A stretch of DNA of 64,000 nt from Buttiauxella gaviniae ATCC 51604 (GCF_001654835.1 NZ_LXEP01000044.1:1-64000); one strand, 5' to 3'; shown: positions 8,454 through 16,995, counted from the stretch's first letter. The notes: generated by a model from the sequence alone, not told the origin. Translations and numbers: made by a program.

Positions 8454-9487
8454 TTATTCCTTGAGCGGTAGATAATAACGGCAAAGAACGGTACGCCAAC
8501 CAGTGCGGTGACCACGCCGACCGGAAGACTTTGCGGGGCGATTAATAAGCGCGAGGCTATATCGGCCAGCACCATCAAAATGGCGCCAGCCAATGCGCTG
8601 GTGATAAGCAACTTGCGATGCATCGGCCCAAAGAAGAAGCGCATGACATGCGGAACGACCAACCCCACAAAGCCGATGGAACCGGCCATGCTGACGATAG
8701 TGGCAGTGATCAATGCCGTGATGGTGAACAGGATTAAGCGAACCCAGGGAACGGCGATGCCCAAAGAGGCGGCCGCATCATCACCAAAAGTAAAAGCATC
8801 CAACGCACGAGAATAGTAAAGGCACACTGCAAGCCCTACCAACACGACGACCAGAACAAGTTGAAACTCAGGCCATCTCACGCCGCTGAAACTGCCCAAT
8901 AACCAGAACATTACGTCGCGCGCCTGTTGGGCGCTCGCGGATGTGCTGATGGTATAAGCGGTAATAGCGTTGAAGAGCTGTGACGCAGCAACACCCGCCA
9001 GAATGGTGCGTTCATTGCCGCCGCGCGCGCCATTGGTCAAAAAAGCAACAAAAACAAAGGCGGCAAATGCCCCCGCAAATGCTCCGGCAGATAGCGACAC
9101 CGCACCGGTTCCTATGCCCAATACGACCACGGAAACCGCGCCAGTTGAAGCGCCCGCAGAAACGCCGAGCACATAAGGTTCTGCCAGCGCATTCTTCAGC
9201 AAACTTTGCAGTACCGCACCGCAGATAGCCAACCCGGCACCGCAGCAGGCCGCAACAAGCGCACGGCTCAGGCGAAAATCCCAAATCACACTTTCGTGAA
9301 TGCGGCTCAGAGGCACCTCTGTCAGTCCGAGTTTATTGCTAATGGCGTAGAACACGGTTCGCAGCGGGATAGAAAGCTCACCCACGCTGACGCCAATTGC
9401 GATCACCAGGAATAACAACACCACTGAAAAAATACTCGACGCTCCTAGCAGAAACGTCTGTTTCATCGGCTGTGCCACTGCGGTCAT
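8450..9487 (-). CDS. FecCD-family ABC permease for iron-siderophore, heme or cobalamin
   Basis: A 345-residue inner-membrane protein with about nine to ten membrane segments. It carries family hallmarks: RLSRALVAACCGAGLAICGA near residue 70, PYVLGVSAGASTGA, and GSIGFVGLVVPHVMR at about residue 270, the coupling region that contacts the ATPase. A single permease gene means it acts as a homodimer, as in BtuC. Its start overlaps the stop of the binding-protein gene by four bases. Confidence 0.92.
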   Translation of the reverse strand: MTAVAQPMKQTFLLGASSIFSVVLLFLVIAIGVSVGELSIPLRTVFYAISNKLGLTEVPLSRIHESVIWDFRLSRALVAACCGAGLAICGAVLQSLLKNALAEPYVLGVSAGASTGAVSVVVLGIGTGAVSLSAGAFAGAFAAFVFVAFLTNGARGGNERTILAGVAASQLFNAITAYTISTSASAQQARDVMFWLLGSFSGVRWPEFQLVLVVVLVGLAVCLYYSRALDAFTFGDDAAASLGIAVPWVRLILFTITALITATIVSMAGSIGFVGLVVPHVMRFFFGPMHRKLLITSALAGAILMVLADIASRLLIAPQSLPVGVVTALVGVPFFAVIIYRSRNK

Positions 9488-10485
9488 TTATTGAGTCCCA
9501 GACTTTTGAGCTGTTCGCCAACTTGTTCAGCACCATAGATTGTGCGAATAGTTGGGTTCATCGCCTGGCCGTCCATCACGACTATGTGACCTTTTTTCAC
9601 CGCATCTAATTGACTAACAGCAGGATCGGCATTGAGGAATTTAATCTTTTCTTCCGCGTTATCAAGTGCCCAACGATTTCGGTCAAGGCTTGAAACAACA
9701 ATCACATCGGGATTCGCGGCAATGATGCTTTCCCAACCGACCGTAGGCCACTCTGTTTCTGAGGTGATGGCGTTATGGCCGCCCAACACATTCGCGATAA
9801 AACCAGAAGCGCTGTTCTTGCCGCCGACATAGGCGTCAGAGGAGGGGGAAGAGCTTGAGAACCAGAACACAAACGAAAGGTCTTTTTTGTTTTTTCCGAA
9901 CGTCTGGCGAAGATCTGCTTCGCGTTTTTTAAAATCGGTAATTAACGCCTGGCCGCGATCTTCGACATTGAAGATTTTCGCGAAGTCATCAATCTCTTTA
10001 TAAAGGAATGTCATGTCCCACAGTTTTTGGCGGCTACCGTACATATCGCCAATATCTTTTTTGGTTGCGCACATACCAGGTGACATATAGCTATTTACGC
10101 CAACGGTGGCGAGATCTTCGCGCTTGGCGACTTTACTTTCTGGGCCGAGCAGCAAAGGCAGTTGTGCGGGAACAAAATCAGGGTTTTGAGCAAGGATGGA
10201 TTCAAGCGTCGGTATCTCAACCGTCAGTAGTTTTATTTTTGCATTCTGTTGAGCGAGTTGCGGAAGAACTTTAGTCGGCCAAAACGCACTGGCAGCTATC
10301 TTATCCTGCAACCCTAATAGCAGCAGGATTTCGACGGTGTTTTGACCCAGAGCGACGACGTGCTCAGGGGCTTTGGTAAACGTCTCTTTATATCCACAAT
10401 TTTCAATCGTTAGAGGATACGTCGTCGCCAAAGCTGAACTAACCGAAGTGAGCACCATTCCTAACGCGCAGATGACCTTTTTCAT
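9484..10485 (-). CDS. Periplasmic substrate-binding protein, FecB/FepB/BtuF type
   Basis: The 333-residue precursor has a signal peptide (MKKVICALGMVLTSVSSALA, cleaved after ALA). The mature part fits the two-lobed PF01497 fold, with the family patterns VVALGQNTVEILLLLGL in the N-lobe and GWESIIAANPDVIVV in the C-lobe. It delivers an iron-siderophore or related chelate to the permease encoded downstream. It is the first gene of the operon and begins 47 bases from a good Fur box. The exact ligand cannot be deduced. Confidence 0.9.
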   Translation of the reverse strand: MKKVICALGMVLTSVSSALATTYPLTIENCGYKETFTKAPEHVVALGQNTVEILLLLGLQDKIAASAFWPTKVLPQLAQQNAKIKLLTVEIPTLESILAQNPDFVPAQLPLLLGPESKVAKREDLATVGVNSYMSPGMCATKKDIGDMYGSRQKLWDMTFLYKEIDDFAKIFNVEDRGQALITDFKKREADLRQTFGKNKKDLSFVFWFSSSSPSSDAYVGGKNSASGFIANVLGGHNAITSETEWPTVGWESIIAANPDVIVVSSLDRNRWALDNAEEKIKFLNADPAVSQLDAVKKGHIVVMDGQAMNPTIRTIYGAEQVGEQLKSLGLNK

Positions 10486-10531
10486 TTAACATTACTCTTT
10501 AACTGAGTGAATTTCGAATGCGAAAACGCAA

Positions 10532-10546
10532 TGATAATGAAAATCA
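10532..10546 (-). promoter_or_regulatory. Fur box upstream of the FecBCDE-type operon
   Basis: TGATAAT-G-AAAATCA matches the 7-1-7 Fur consensus (TGATAATnATTATCA) in 13 of 14 arm positions. It lies 47-61 bases before the binding-protein start, so iron repression is expected. Confidence 0.75.
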
Positions 10547-10558
10547 TTTATTAAGCGA

Positions 10559-10947
10559 TCAAAATCTACGGTTTACCTGTGGAAACATGTCTTCAATACG
10601 GGAGTATGGTTTCCGGGTGGTATTAAATTCCCGCGCAATGGCGCTGATATTGATCCCAGTGTTAATCCGTGCAATTACCGTAATTTGCTGTTCATCATTC
10701 AGTACTGAAGGACACCCAAACCGTTTTCCGGCTGCTTTTGCTCGCGTGATACCAGAGTGCGTACGCTCAAGCTGCAAATCTCTTTCAAATTCCGTCACAG
10801 CAGAGAGGACCTGCATGGTCATTTTCCTGTCGGGCTGGTCAGATCCACCCCGCCCAGGGCTAGGCAATGAACGCGAATATCTGAAGCAGCCAGTTGTTCC
10901 ACAGTTTTTCTGATATCCATCGCAATACGTCCCAGACGGTAAGGTAT
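10559..10947 (-). pseudogene. Serine resolvase remnant (Tn3-type), truncated and frameshifted
   Basis: Two frames together read as the C-terminal two-thirds of a serine recombinase: [20 protein letters not shown] with [12 protein letters not shown] in one, then [20 protein letters not shown] and a helix-turn-helix tail ([15 protein letters not shown]) in the other. A single missing base near 10818 (GGAAAATGACC where GGAAAGATGACC is expected) separates them. The catalytic Ser-containing N-terminus is absent; homology stops abruptly near 10947, exactly where a DsbC-like fragment begins on the other strand. This is the scar of a transposon. Confidence 0.8.
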
Positions 10948-11229
10948 CGCAACGGTATTTACCATATCGGGAATATCGAAGGGGCGCTTACGCTGGATGA
11001 TATTTCTCAGGCTACCCGGGCAGCTTTGGGTAAAAAACCGTTCCCGGAGGGCGATCAGATGGCCGCAATTGCGCGAAATGATGAACTGGCCCGCACGCTG
11101 GGTCTGACCGGGACACCGGGTCTTATCGTGATGCCGGTCAGACAGGCCACGCCGAAAAACATCACGGTGTTTCCCGGCACAGCCACGGTCGAACAACTGA
11201 AAGCCGCCATCGATAAAGCCCGACAGTAA
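10948..11229 (+). pseudogene. C-terminal fragment of a DsbC/DsbG/ScsC-like thiol-disulfide protein
   Basis: The frame contains [14 protein letters not shown] followed by [12 protein letters not shown] and the cis-Pro loop of a thioredoxin fold ([11 protein letters not shown]), ending KAAIDKARQ. This is the C-terminal part of a disulfide isomerase-like protein. The signal peptide, dimerisation part and CxxC active site are missing. An upstream ATG at 10894 only extends through antisense resolvase sequence. The protein is probably not functional. Confidence 0.65.
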
Positions 11230-11681
11230 AATCTGAAAGGAGCGAAGGTGCAAAATGAGACATTTAGATATTCTAGAAGCCTAACCCCGGACAGGATTAA
11301 TCCTCCTCCTGAAAGGCCTGTAAAAATGAGTATTCTAAACTGGCGAAAAATGTAATTTCAGGTAGGAGATGTTCCAGTGAAATAGATAAAAATAATGTAG
11401 GTTATAGATTACTTCCAGGGTTGTTTTGCTTTATCAGTGGCAACGCTTATAACCCTATCAGCATTATTATATTTCCATAACGTCTCATGTCATGCCCTTG
11501 AGGATAAGACCGTGATGATTATGGCTGTACGCCATTTCCGGGAAAACGGTTGTCCATAAATGTACTTTTCAGCCTGATAGGATATGTCTCTATATACACA
11601 ATAAAAAATTTATCGGCGTCATTTACTTCTTTGGTAATCCATACTTATTATGTGGTTATGTTTATAACTATTGGAAATAAC
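11230..11681. other. Intergenic region upstream of the Exc2-like lipoprotein
   Basis: About 450 bases without a supported gene. A nine-codon frame (ATG near 11256) and other scraps are too short to call. The lipoprotein promoter is probably in the AT-rich part around 11560-11670. Confidence 0.4.
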
Positions 11682-12092
11682 ATGCGCTTATTAAAACAGC
11701 TTTTGCCTGTCATCATTACGTCATTGTTGTTAAATGCCTGCAGCAGTCAGCAAACTAGTGTAGACAAAAATGCCCGTCATGCTGTCAGTCGCGTGGCCAA
11801 AATTCATTTTGATCCCAATTCCCGACTACAAACTGCGGACAGCATCAAGGTCATGAAGCCCCTGTTGCAGCAGTTCTATGACCAGGGGAAAAAAGACCAC
11901 TCCGATGGACTGACGCTTGCTCAGGCACGTCAGAGGGCGGAGAATTTTAAATGCCCAGGAGTAATAACGAGCTCCGAAAAAACGACAATTCTGGGGCAAA
12001 CATTTGAGGCAGATGAGCCAGCAAAACAAAGCCAGATAGTTCTCGACACTGCTATTACCACATACTGGGATGGATATAACGGACGTCCCTGA
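11682..12092 (+). CDS. Small lipoprotein, Exc2 (entry-exclusion) family-like
   Basis: From ATG 11682 the protein has 136 residues with a lipoprotein signal (MRLLKQLLPVIITSLLLNAC; lipobox L-N-A-C, modified Cys at 20). The mature part has a helical stretch (LLQQFYDQGKKDHSDGLTLA) and a single further Cys. I recognise it as similar to Exc2-type lipoproteins first described as entry-exclusion proteins of ColE1-type plasmids and found on enterobacterial chromosomes. The open frame extends 44 codons upstream, but the signal peptide fixes the start. Its position next to transposon scars supports plasmid origin (inference). Confidence 0.65.
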   Translation: MRLLKQLLPVIITSLLLNACSSQQTSVDKNARHAVSRVAKIHFDPNSRLQTADSIKVMKPLLQQFYDQGKKDHSDGLTLAQARQRAENFKCPGVITSSEKTTILGQTFEADEPAKQSQIVLDTAITTYWDGYNGRP

Positions 12093-12120
12093 ACCCTGTG
12101 GGAATATTTCAGGAAAACAA

Positions 12121-12186
12121 ATGAAAGACTGGGGCGGAAATACAAGAAAGGGGCCGGTTATCGAGCTAAAGCGTATGCTCGGGTAA
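12121..12186 (+). CDS. Possible 21-residue microprotein
   Basis: ATG 12121 follows AGGA at a spacing of six to seven bases. The product is basic and starts MKDWGGNTRKG. It begins 28 bases after the lipoprotein stop, so it may be co-transcribed. There is no other support; the 468 bases that follow (12187-12654) show no convincing gene. Confidence 0.25.
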   Translation: MKDWGGNTRKGPVIELKRMLG

Positions 12187-12654
12187 TTGTTCTTATACTT
12201 CAGTTCCAGTATTTTCCGATGTTCTTGGATAACGTTCTACTCGTAGATAAATGGCCAAACGGCTTGTTTAAATTCAGTACCTGCCTGACACCAGGCACGT
12301 GTGCGGCTTGTAGGATGGAGGTGAGAAACGCTTGGCTCAACGCAATAAGTGGATATACAGCCGGGAGAAGTGAGCGACATTACCTCCGCTCGTTGGGATT
12401 TATGTTCCCCTTTATAAACGCCAGTGTTCATGTGTTTATTTCTCTATCTGTATTTACATAGAGTGTAAAACCATTCTGGTTATAATAAAAATCAATATCA
12501 AAACGTGATGTTTCTCTATTATATGAAGATAATGTCAAAATAAAAAGCTTATTAGATACGTCCAAAAATACATATAAATTTACCTTTTCCATGGTTTATG
12601 TGTATGCAATAGTTTTGAACGTACTTTTTGTACACATTCATCGAGAGAGATTAT

Positions 12655-12762
12655 ATGCCAGATATCAGAGAATTTAATTAGTTAGTGGTGGAAGCAGTAC
12701 CGGATCGCAGTCAGGCGGTAAGAATTATTGATGCTTTGACAAAGCAAAGAGGTATAAATTAA
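12655..12762 (+). pseudogene. Small gene interrupted by an in-frame TAG
   Basis: The frame reads MPDIREFN, then TAG at 12679-12681, then LVVEAVPDRSQAVRIIDALT and KQRGIN, stop. GAGAGAG precedes the ATG at good spacing. The second part has clear protein character and stays in frame, so a CAG-to-TAG change (Gln to stop) in a 35-residue protein is the simplest reading. Suppression or readthrough is possible. It precedes the small membrane-protein gene by about 20 bases, suggesting a two-gene unit. Confidence 0.4.
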
Positions 12763-12781
12763 TGCCTTTATGGAGATGATG

Positions 12782-13060
12782 ATGGTGAAATATATTGTTT
12801 TTATAAAAAATGATGAATCAAAAGTAATCTCAAAAGCAATCCCAAAAATGTCTGTTACACATTCAGTTGCTCAGGAGATGAAACAACAAGGTTTCAGAAG
12901 GCATTTTGTTGAAGTAGAGGCTGAAAATGAAAAAGAAGCCATTAATAAACTAAATGAACATAATAATGGTTATTTAAATTCATTAGGCGAGTTTTCAGGG
13001 AGTATGGTTATCATATCTTCCATAGTGATTATTATGGCTTTGATTTATTGGTTTGTTTAA
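12782..13060 (+). CDS. Small hypothetical protein with C-terminal membrane anchor
   Basis: About 92 residues from ATG 12782, with GGAG six bases upstream; three ATGs occur in tandem (12776, 12779, 12782), so the exact start is uncertain. Residues 1-70 are a soluble, charged domain (VKYIVFIKNDESK, then FVEVEAENEKEAINKL). The last 20 residues are a hydrophobic anchor (IISSIVIIMALIYWFV), so the protein is tail-anchored. The family is not recognised. The IS110 fragment on the opposite strand starts at its stop codon. Confidence 0.6.
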   Translation: MVKYIVFIKNDESKVISKAIPKMSVTHSVAQEMKQQGFRRHFVEVEAENEKEAINKLNEHNNGYLNSLGEFSGSMVIISSIVIIMALIYWFV

Positions 13061-13633
13061 TCTGCTCAACAAGATAATTATAATGCTGTTGTAATTTCAG
13101 CAATAACTGGCTGAGATAAAGTGGCAACCTACTGTCCTCAAGAATGGTACCCAGTCGGCTAAAAATGCTGATTCTCGTGGAACGCTGATGCCAAATCCCA
13201 ACAGAAAAGCATGCATCTGATTGGTTGTTTTTACCTTATCCTGAACCAGGGGTTCACGGACACGATGCACAGCCCGCATTGCCTGCTGAGATTCCGTTCT
13301 GGGTTGCACAAAACGCATAGACGGACGCGATGCAGCTTCACAAATAGCTTCGGCGTCGACAAAGTCGTTTTTGTTACTTTTAACGAATGGACGGACCAAT
13401 TGTGGTGATTTCAGCTTTGGAAAATTCCCCAACTCTTCCAACTTGCGTGCCATAAAGTGAGAGCCTCCGCAGGCTTCCATTGCGATGGTTGTAGGGGGGC
13501 ATGTCGCCAAAAATTCGATTAACTTTGGCCGGATAATTTTTTTACAGTAAACCGCCTTCCCGCGACGATCCTGGCAATGAATATGGAAAGAGTTTTTAAC
13601 CAGATCGATACCAATGAGCGCAATATTTTCCAT
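13058..13633 (-). pseudogene. IS110-family transposase, frameshifted and truncated
   Basis: The N-terminal part from ATG 13633 carries the DEDD RuvC-like fold of IS110 transposases (IGIDLVKNSFHIHCQD, AMEACGGSHFMARKL, KNDFVDAEAICEA). After FGISVPRES (near 13165) the frame shifts; the correct continuation (SRLGTILEDSRLPLYLSQLL, then QQHYNYLVEQI) is in another frame, and homology ends at about 13058. The C-terminal transposase domain with its conserved Ser is missing, so it is inactive. Confidence 0.85.
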
Positions 13634-13743
13634 GATAGTTCTCCGAATGAAAGCCTATCCTCAGCATAGTAGTACCGGAGAGGAGGGAGTGAGCATCTCA
13701 TTAAATATCCTACGTTAAGGGCGTTTCTTAAGCAGACATGACA

Positions 13744-13767
13744 GACAGCTATGAGCGAGGAGCAGAC
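13744..13767. repeat. Partial copy of the intergenic repeat (right half)
   Basis: GACAGCTATGAGCGAGGAGC followed by AGAC matches the right end of the 63-base element seen at 14593 and 15298. The left half is not recognisable. It lies upstream of the IS110 remnant. Confidence 0.5.
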
Positions 13768-13826
13768 GTTGTGTTTGAATCAGGATAGCTCAGGTCGGAT
13801 GGGCCTTGCAGGATTAAAGGTAACGA

Positions 13827-14462
13827 CTATTTCAGGTGACGTAAGTGTGTAGCAATCCCCCATCTGAGTGCGACACATCTTCCATTTATCAGTTCGAAAA
13901 CGGAGTAACTCGCATTGGGTTGTGCATACCTGGGGAAATCATCGACAACCCCTCCTTTTAGAATCGCAAGAACACCCTGACTGACGTGTCCGTGAGACAC
14001 GATACATATTGTTTGATGAAGTCGTGTTTCTTCCAGATTGTATAAAAAACGCATAATTCGCTGAGAAGCGTGTGAGAGAGATTCACCACCTGGTGGACAA
14101 TACTCTGCATCAAGATTGAATAGCGCATTTGCATCGTTCGGATGGTATTTAAGGAACTGTGCTGATGACATTCCTTCAAACTGACCAAATGCCTGTTCTT
14201 TAAGGGCCGGTTCAGCCATCAATGGGCAACGAAAGCATTCAGCTAGGCTCTGTCCCATTTGCCTGGCACGCTCAAGCGGAGAAGCGTAAACACATTCTAC
14301 CCGGTAATCACTTGCACCAAATGCTGCCAGTAGGGCTGAGGTTTGATGCAACCCCCGATGGGTTAACTTGCTATCACTCTGCCCCTGAATAATTCCTCTC
14401 ACATTCCACTCTGTTTCCGCGTGTCGAACAAATATCACTTTCATCGTAAGAGGGCCATGCAT
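13827..14462 (-). CDS. Histidine phosphatase (phosphoglycerate mutase-like) family protein
   Basis: A 211-residue cytoplasmic protein with the phosphohistidine motif RHAETEWN near the N-terminus, a conserved ASPLERARQ segment, Glu in EQAFGQFEG and the second catalytic His in VSHGHVSQG. This is the branch of GpmB/CobC-like phosphatases; substrate unknown. ATG 14462 is taken as start; ATG 14444 (MKVIFVRH) would match the usual family N-terminus, and neither has a strong ribosome binding site. Confidence 0.85.
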   Translation of the reverse strand: MHGPLTMKVIFVRHAETEWNVRGIIQGQSDSKLTHRGLHQTSALLAAFGASDYRVECVYASPLERARQMGQSLAECFRCPLMAEPALKEQAFGQFEGMSSAQFLKYHPNDANALFNLDAEYCPPGGESLSHASQRIMRFLYNLEETRLHQTICIVSHGHVSQGVLAILKGGVVDDFPRYAQPNASYSVFELINGRCVALRWGIATHLRHLK

Positions 14463-14592
14463 CTTGTTGATTTAAAATCTTTCAGACCAAACGTACCTGA
14501 CTGATGTAGTTGTTCTGGGCGAAAAATATGAACAAGTGTAGTTGAATGCGGTTATGGTCAGCCTCAGAAGTGATGCTTTGAAAGTAGATAAC

Positions 14593-14655
14593 GTCCGCTC
14601 CTGGCACGAAGCCGCCTGAGGTTAGAACTCAGTCAGCTATGAGCGAGGAACGGAC
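14593..14655. repeat. 63-bp intergenic repeat, complete copy
   Basis: The element begins GTCCGCTCCT and ends AGGAACGGAC, which are inverted repeats of each other with one mismatch. The interior includes CACGAAGCCGCC and GGTTAGAACTCAG. It is nearly identical to the copy at 15298 and in the same orientation. It lies just downstream of the PLD nuclease stop. Confidence 0.75.
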
Positions 14656-14682
14656 CTCAAAGGCCGTTAGCGTGGAGAGTAG

Positions 14683-15204
14683 CTAACCCTGATTTTTATG
14701 TTCGAAGGGTTCAGATATCGCCCATCGGGATGCAAAATGTTCCTGATACTGAGAAACGATGTGTGGCATGTTTTTAATAACGATGACATTCTCACTATTG
14801 TTGTACTCTGCTGATTTGGCGTAATTAAATGAGCCTGTCTCTACGGTTGAACCATCAACAATCATCATCTTGTCGTGCTGAATATGATAATGCCCATCAA
14901 TTCGCAGCTCTGCTCCATGCCGAGTAATATCACGCATTGCAGCCAGTGATGTACTACCTTTGTTTCGACGTTTATCAATAACTACTTCTACTCGAACGCC
15001 TCGCTTGTGAGCTGCATCCAGTGCAGCAACAATATCTTTAGCCTGGAATGCATATGCAACCATTTGGATAGAAGAATGTGCTGCATTGATGCTATCCAAA
15101 ACCAGCTTTTGCGCACTACCCTCGGGAGAAAAACCCACTTCAATTGAAGGAGCAGCAGAAGCTGTCCCAGCAATGATGAGCAGTAAAAAGGCCAGTTTAT
15201 TCAT
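14683..15204 (-). CDS. Secreted PLD-family nuclease (Nuc-like)
   Basis: The 173-residue precursor has a signal peptide (MNKLAFLLLIIAGTASA). It has a single HKD motif (HDKMMIVD, followed by GSFNYAKSAEYNNSEN), as in the Nuc endonuclease of plasmid pKM101, which works as a dimer. The product is expected to be a periplasmic, non-specific endonuclease or phosphodiesterase. Homologues are common on conjugative plasmids. Here the gene stands alone between two near-identical copies of a 63-bp repeat, which may indicate acquisition. Confidence 0.88.
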   Translation of the reverse strand: MNKLAFLLLIIAGTASAAPSIEVGFSPEGSAQKLVLDSINAAHSSIQMVAYAFQAKDIVAALDAAHKRGVRVEVVIDKRRNKGSTSLAAMRDITRHGAELRIDGHYHIQHDKMMIVDGSTVETGSFNYAKSAEYNNSENVIVIKNMPHIVSQYQEHFASRWAISEPFEHKNQG

Positions 15205-15297
15205 GGGGATAGTTCTCAGTGAGTATTCGATACGTCTCAGGATTTCTCAGAGTGGATCTGTTGCTTCAGTGATGAGGACATCAATCATACTCTCAAC

Positions 15298-15361
15298 GTC
15301 CGCTCCTTGCACGAAGCCGCCTAGAGGTTAGAACTCAGACAGCTATGAGCGAGGAACGGAC
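15298..15361. repeat. 64-bp intergenic repeat, complete copy
   Basis: Same element as at 14593 with only a few changes, same orientation, terminal inverted repeats GTCCGCTCCT and AGGAACGGAC. It lies 94 bases upstream of the PLD nuclease start. Confidence 0.75.
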
Positions 15362-15471
15362 TTTCCTCTTCAAGATCGTCCACTTCACAGTAGACAAGCT
15401 GGCTTTATCCAGCCTGTCTTAAAACGGTAGGTAGATGTTGCGACCAGCATTAAGGCTAACTGACTGAAAAG

Positions 15472-16944
15472 TTACTGCCCCTTCTCAATTCCTGGGGGCT
15501 GCCAGCTGCCATCCAGAATCGCTTTTTCTCCCCAATAGGCGCGTATGTAAAGAGAAATGATGCCCTCCGGTGCCGGTAACCAGTTGGTCTCTTTGTCTTT
15601 TCCTGGTGAAGAGTGGCTGATGTACAGCGTAAGTGAACCGTCACTATTGTATTTCAGGTCCTGATTCTTGGTGCCCAGCGAGAAACGGTTAAGTTCATTC
15701 GGGCTGAAAAGATGGCGTTGGTTATACAACGTCAGGGACCAGAACCCTTTTACTGGCGGCAGTTGGCCCTTAGCAAAGGTTACTGTATAGCTCTGTTTAC
15801 CATCGAGCTGAGCGCCAGTTGCATCGTTGTCGGTATAAAAATACTGCGTTTCATCGGGCTTGTTATCGAACATATTCGACTTTGATGTGCCGGTGCGATT
15901 GTAATAATCCACACCAAACTCAGCATTATTCTTCGAACGGTTCCAGCCGTTGCCTGCCGGTACGCCGTTATTTTTCCATTTGAAGAAGTCGGCAATCACT
16001 GTTTTATCCGTCTGCTCGGCAGCCTCATTCATCCACTTGCGTATCTGAGGATCTTTTTTACCGACGTCAACCAAATGCCGAAACTGCGCATATTGCGCTT
16101 CTTCGCCAGGCAACGGCGGAACCTTTTTCAGCACATTATCCAGTTGGTCGAAAAATTTATCCGGGACGACCCATTTTACTTCACCCGCTTCCGGATCAGG
16201 CTTGTCTCCGATAGCAGGGATTTTGGTGTAATCAAACGTCTTCATTTTACCGTCGAACTCACTGAGGGGATAAGACATCACTCCGCTGATAGAAGGCTGA
16301 ATGGCAGCACGGTCCTCTTTTGTATCGTCCATTTGAATGCGGGGGATCATGTTTGCCATTTCAGTGGAAGAATGAATAACCCCATTGATGCCTTTCGGTG
16401 TTTCTCCTTTCCACTCGGGCCCGACAAGTAAATAAAAGCCCGGTTTAGTGCCGTACGGCTTACCCATATTGGCAATCTGATCGGTTCGGGCATTGTAGAT
16501 GGCATAAACCCAGAAACGATCGCCAAAATCGGGTACCTGAATAACAATTGGGCCATTCTCTAACGCATAGAATCCCAGACCATAGGCTACATCCTGATTC
16601 GGGCAGGTGACGAATGTCTCTTCAGGTTTAATGTAATCCGTCAGCATACTGAGCTGACCCATGGGGGCTACGGGAACCATCCCGCCATTTAACGCCGGGT
16701 AAGGTGCCTGAGTGATTGTCATGCGGCGGTTGAACTGGTTCACCATCGCATAGCCCCAGATATATGCCTGCTGGGCTACAGCTTTTACATAGGATTCCGG
16801 CATAGTGACATCCGGAGCAGGTTGGGTGAGTGCGTCAAATTTCTCGGGGTGTTTAATCGTTAGTGGGGCAGATTGCGCCGAAGCTCCCGTATTAATAACC
16901 AGTGATGCAATGACTAATGCCAGATAATTAAATTTCACATTCAC
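15472..16944 (-). CDS. DUF1254/DUF1214 secreted protein (second of a pair)
   Basis: The 490-residue precursor has a signal peptide (MNVKFNYLALVIASLVINTG, cleavage near ASAQS). The N-terminal half is DUF1254 (VAQQAYIWGYAMVNQFNRRM; DVAYGLGFYALENGPIV), the C-terminal half DUF1214 (GFWSLTLYNQRHLF; LYISHSSPG). Function is unknown; the domains form two jelly-roll-like beta folds in solved homologues. GAGGATG precedes the ATG. It starts 51 bases after the stop of the paralogue at 16996-18480, so they form an operon. Confidence 0.88.
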   Translation of the reverse strand: MNVKFNYLALVIASLVINTGASAQSAPLTIKHPEKFDALTQPAPDVTMPESYVKAVAQQAYIWGYAMVNQFNRRMTITQAPYPALNGGMVPVAPMGQLSMLTDYIKPEETFVTCPNQDVAYGLGFYALENGPIVIQVPDFGDRFWVYAIYNARTDQIANMGKPYGTKPGFYLLVGPEWKGETPKGINGVIHSSTEMANMIPRIQMDDTKEDRAAIQPSISGVMSYPLSEFDGKMKTFDYTKIPAIGDKPDPEAGEVKWVVPDKFFDQLDNVLKKVPPLPGEEAQYAQFRHLVDVGKKDPQIRKWMNEAAEQTDKTVIADFFKWKNNGVPAGNGWNRSKNNAEFGVDYYNRTGTSKSNMFDNKPDETQYFYTDNDATGAQLDGKQSYTVTFAKGQLPPVKGFWSLTLYNQRHLFSPNELNRFSLGTKNQDLKYNSDGSLTLYISHSSPGKDKETNWLPAPEGIISLYIRAYWGEKAILDGSWQPPGIEKGQ

Positions 16945-16995
16945 ATCCTCATATCACGTCAAAATATCCGCCGTAGTGAAAAGTCCACCGGCCGC

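Noticed and set aside
8508-9415. Several rightward open frames within the permease gene
   Set aside because: They are antisense shadows of a well-conserved FecCD permease.
12219-12461. Open frame of 80 codons on the + strand in the gap after the lipoprotein
   Set aside because: No ribosome binding site and no protein-like pattern; an antisense frame of equal quality covers the same bases.
15390-15420. Hairpin GACAAGCTGG...CCAGCCTGTC as terminator
   Set aside because: One mismatch, no T-run on either strand and no clear transcript to end; left uncalled.
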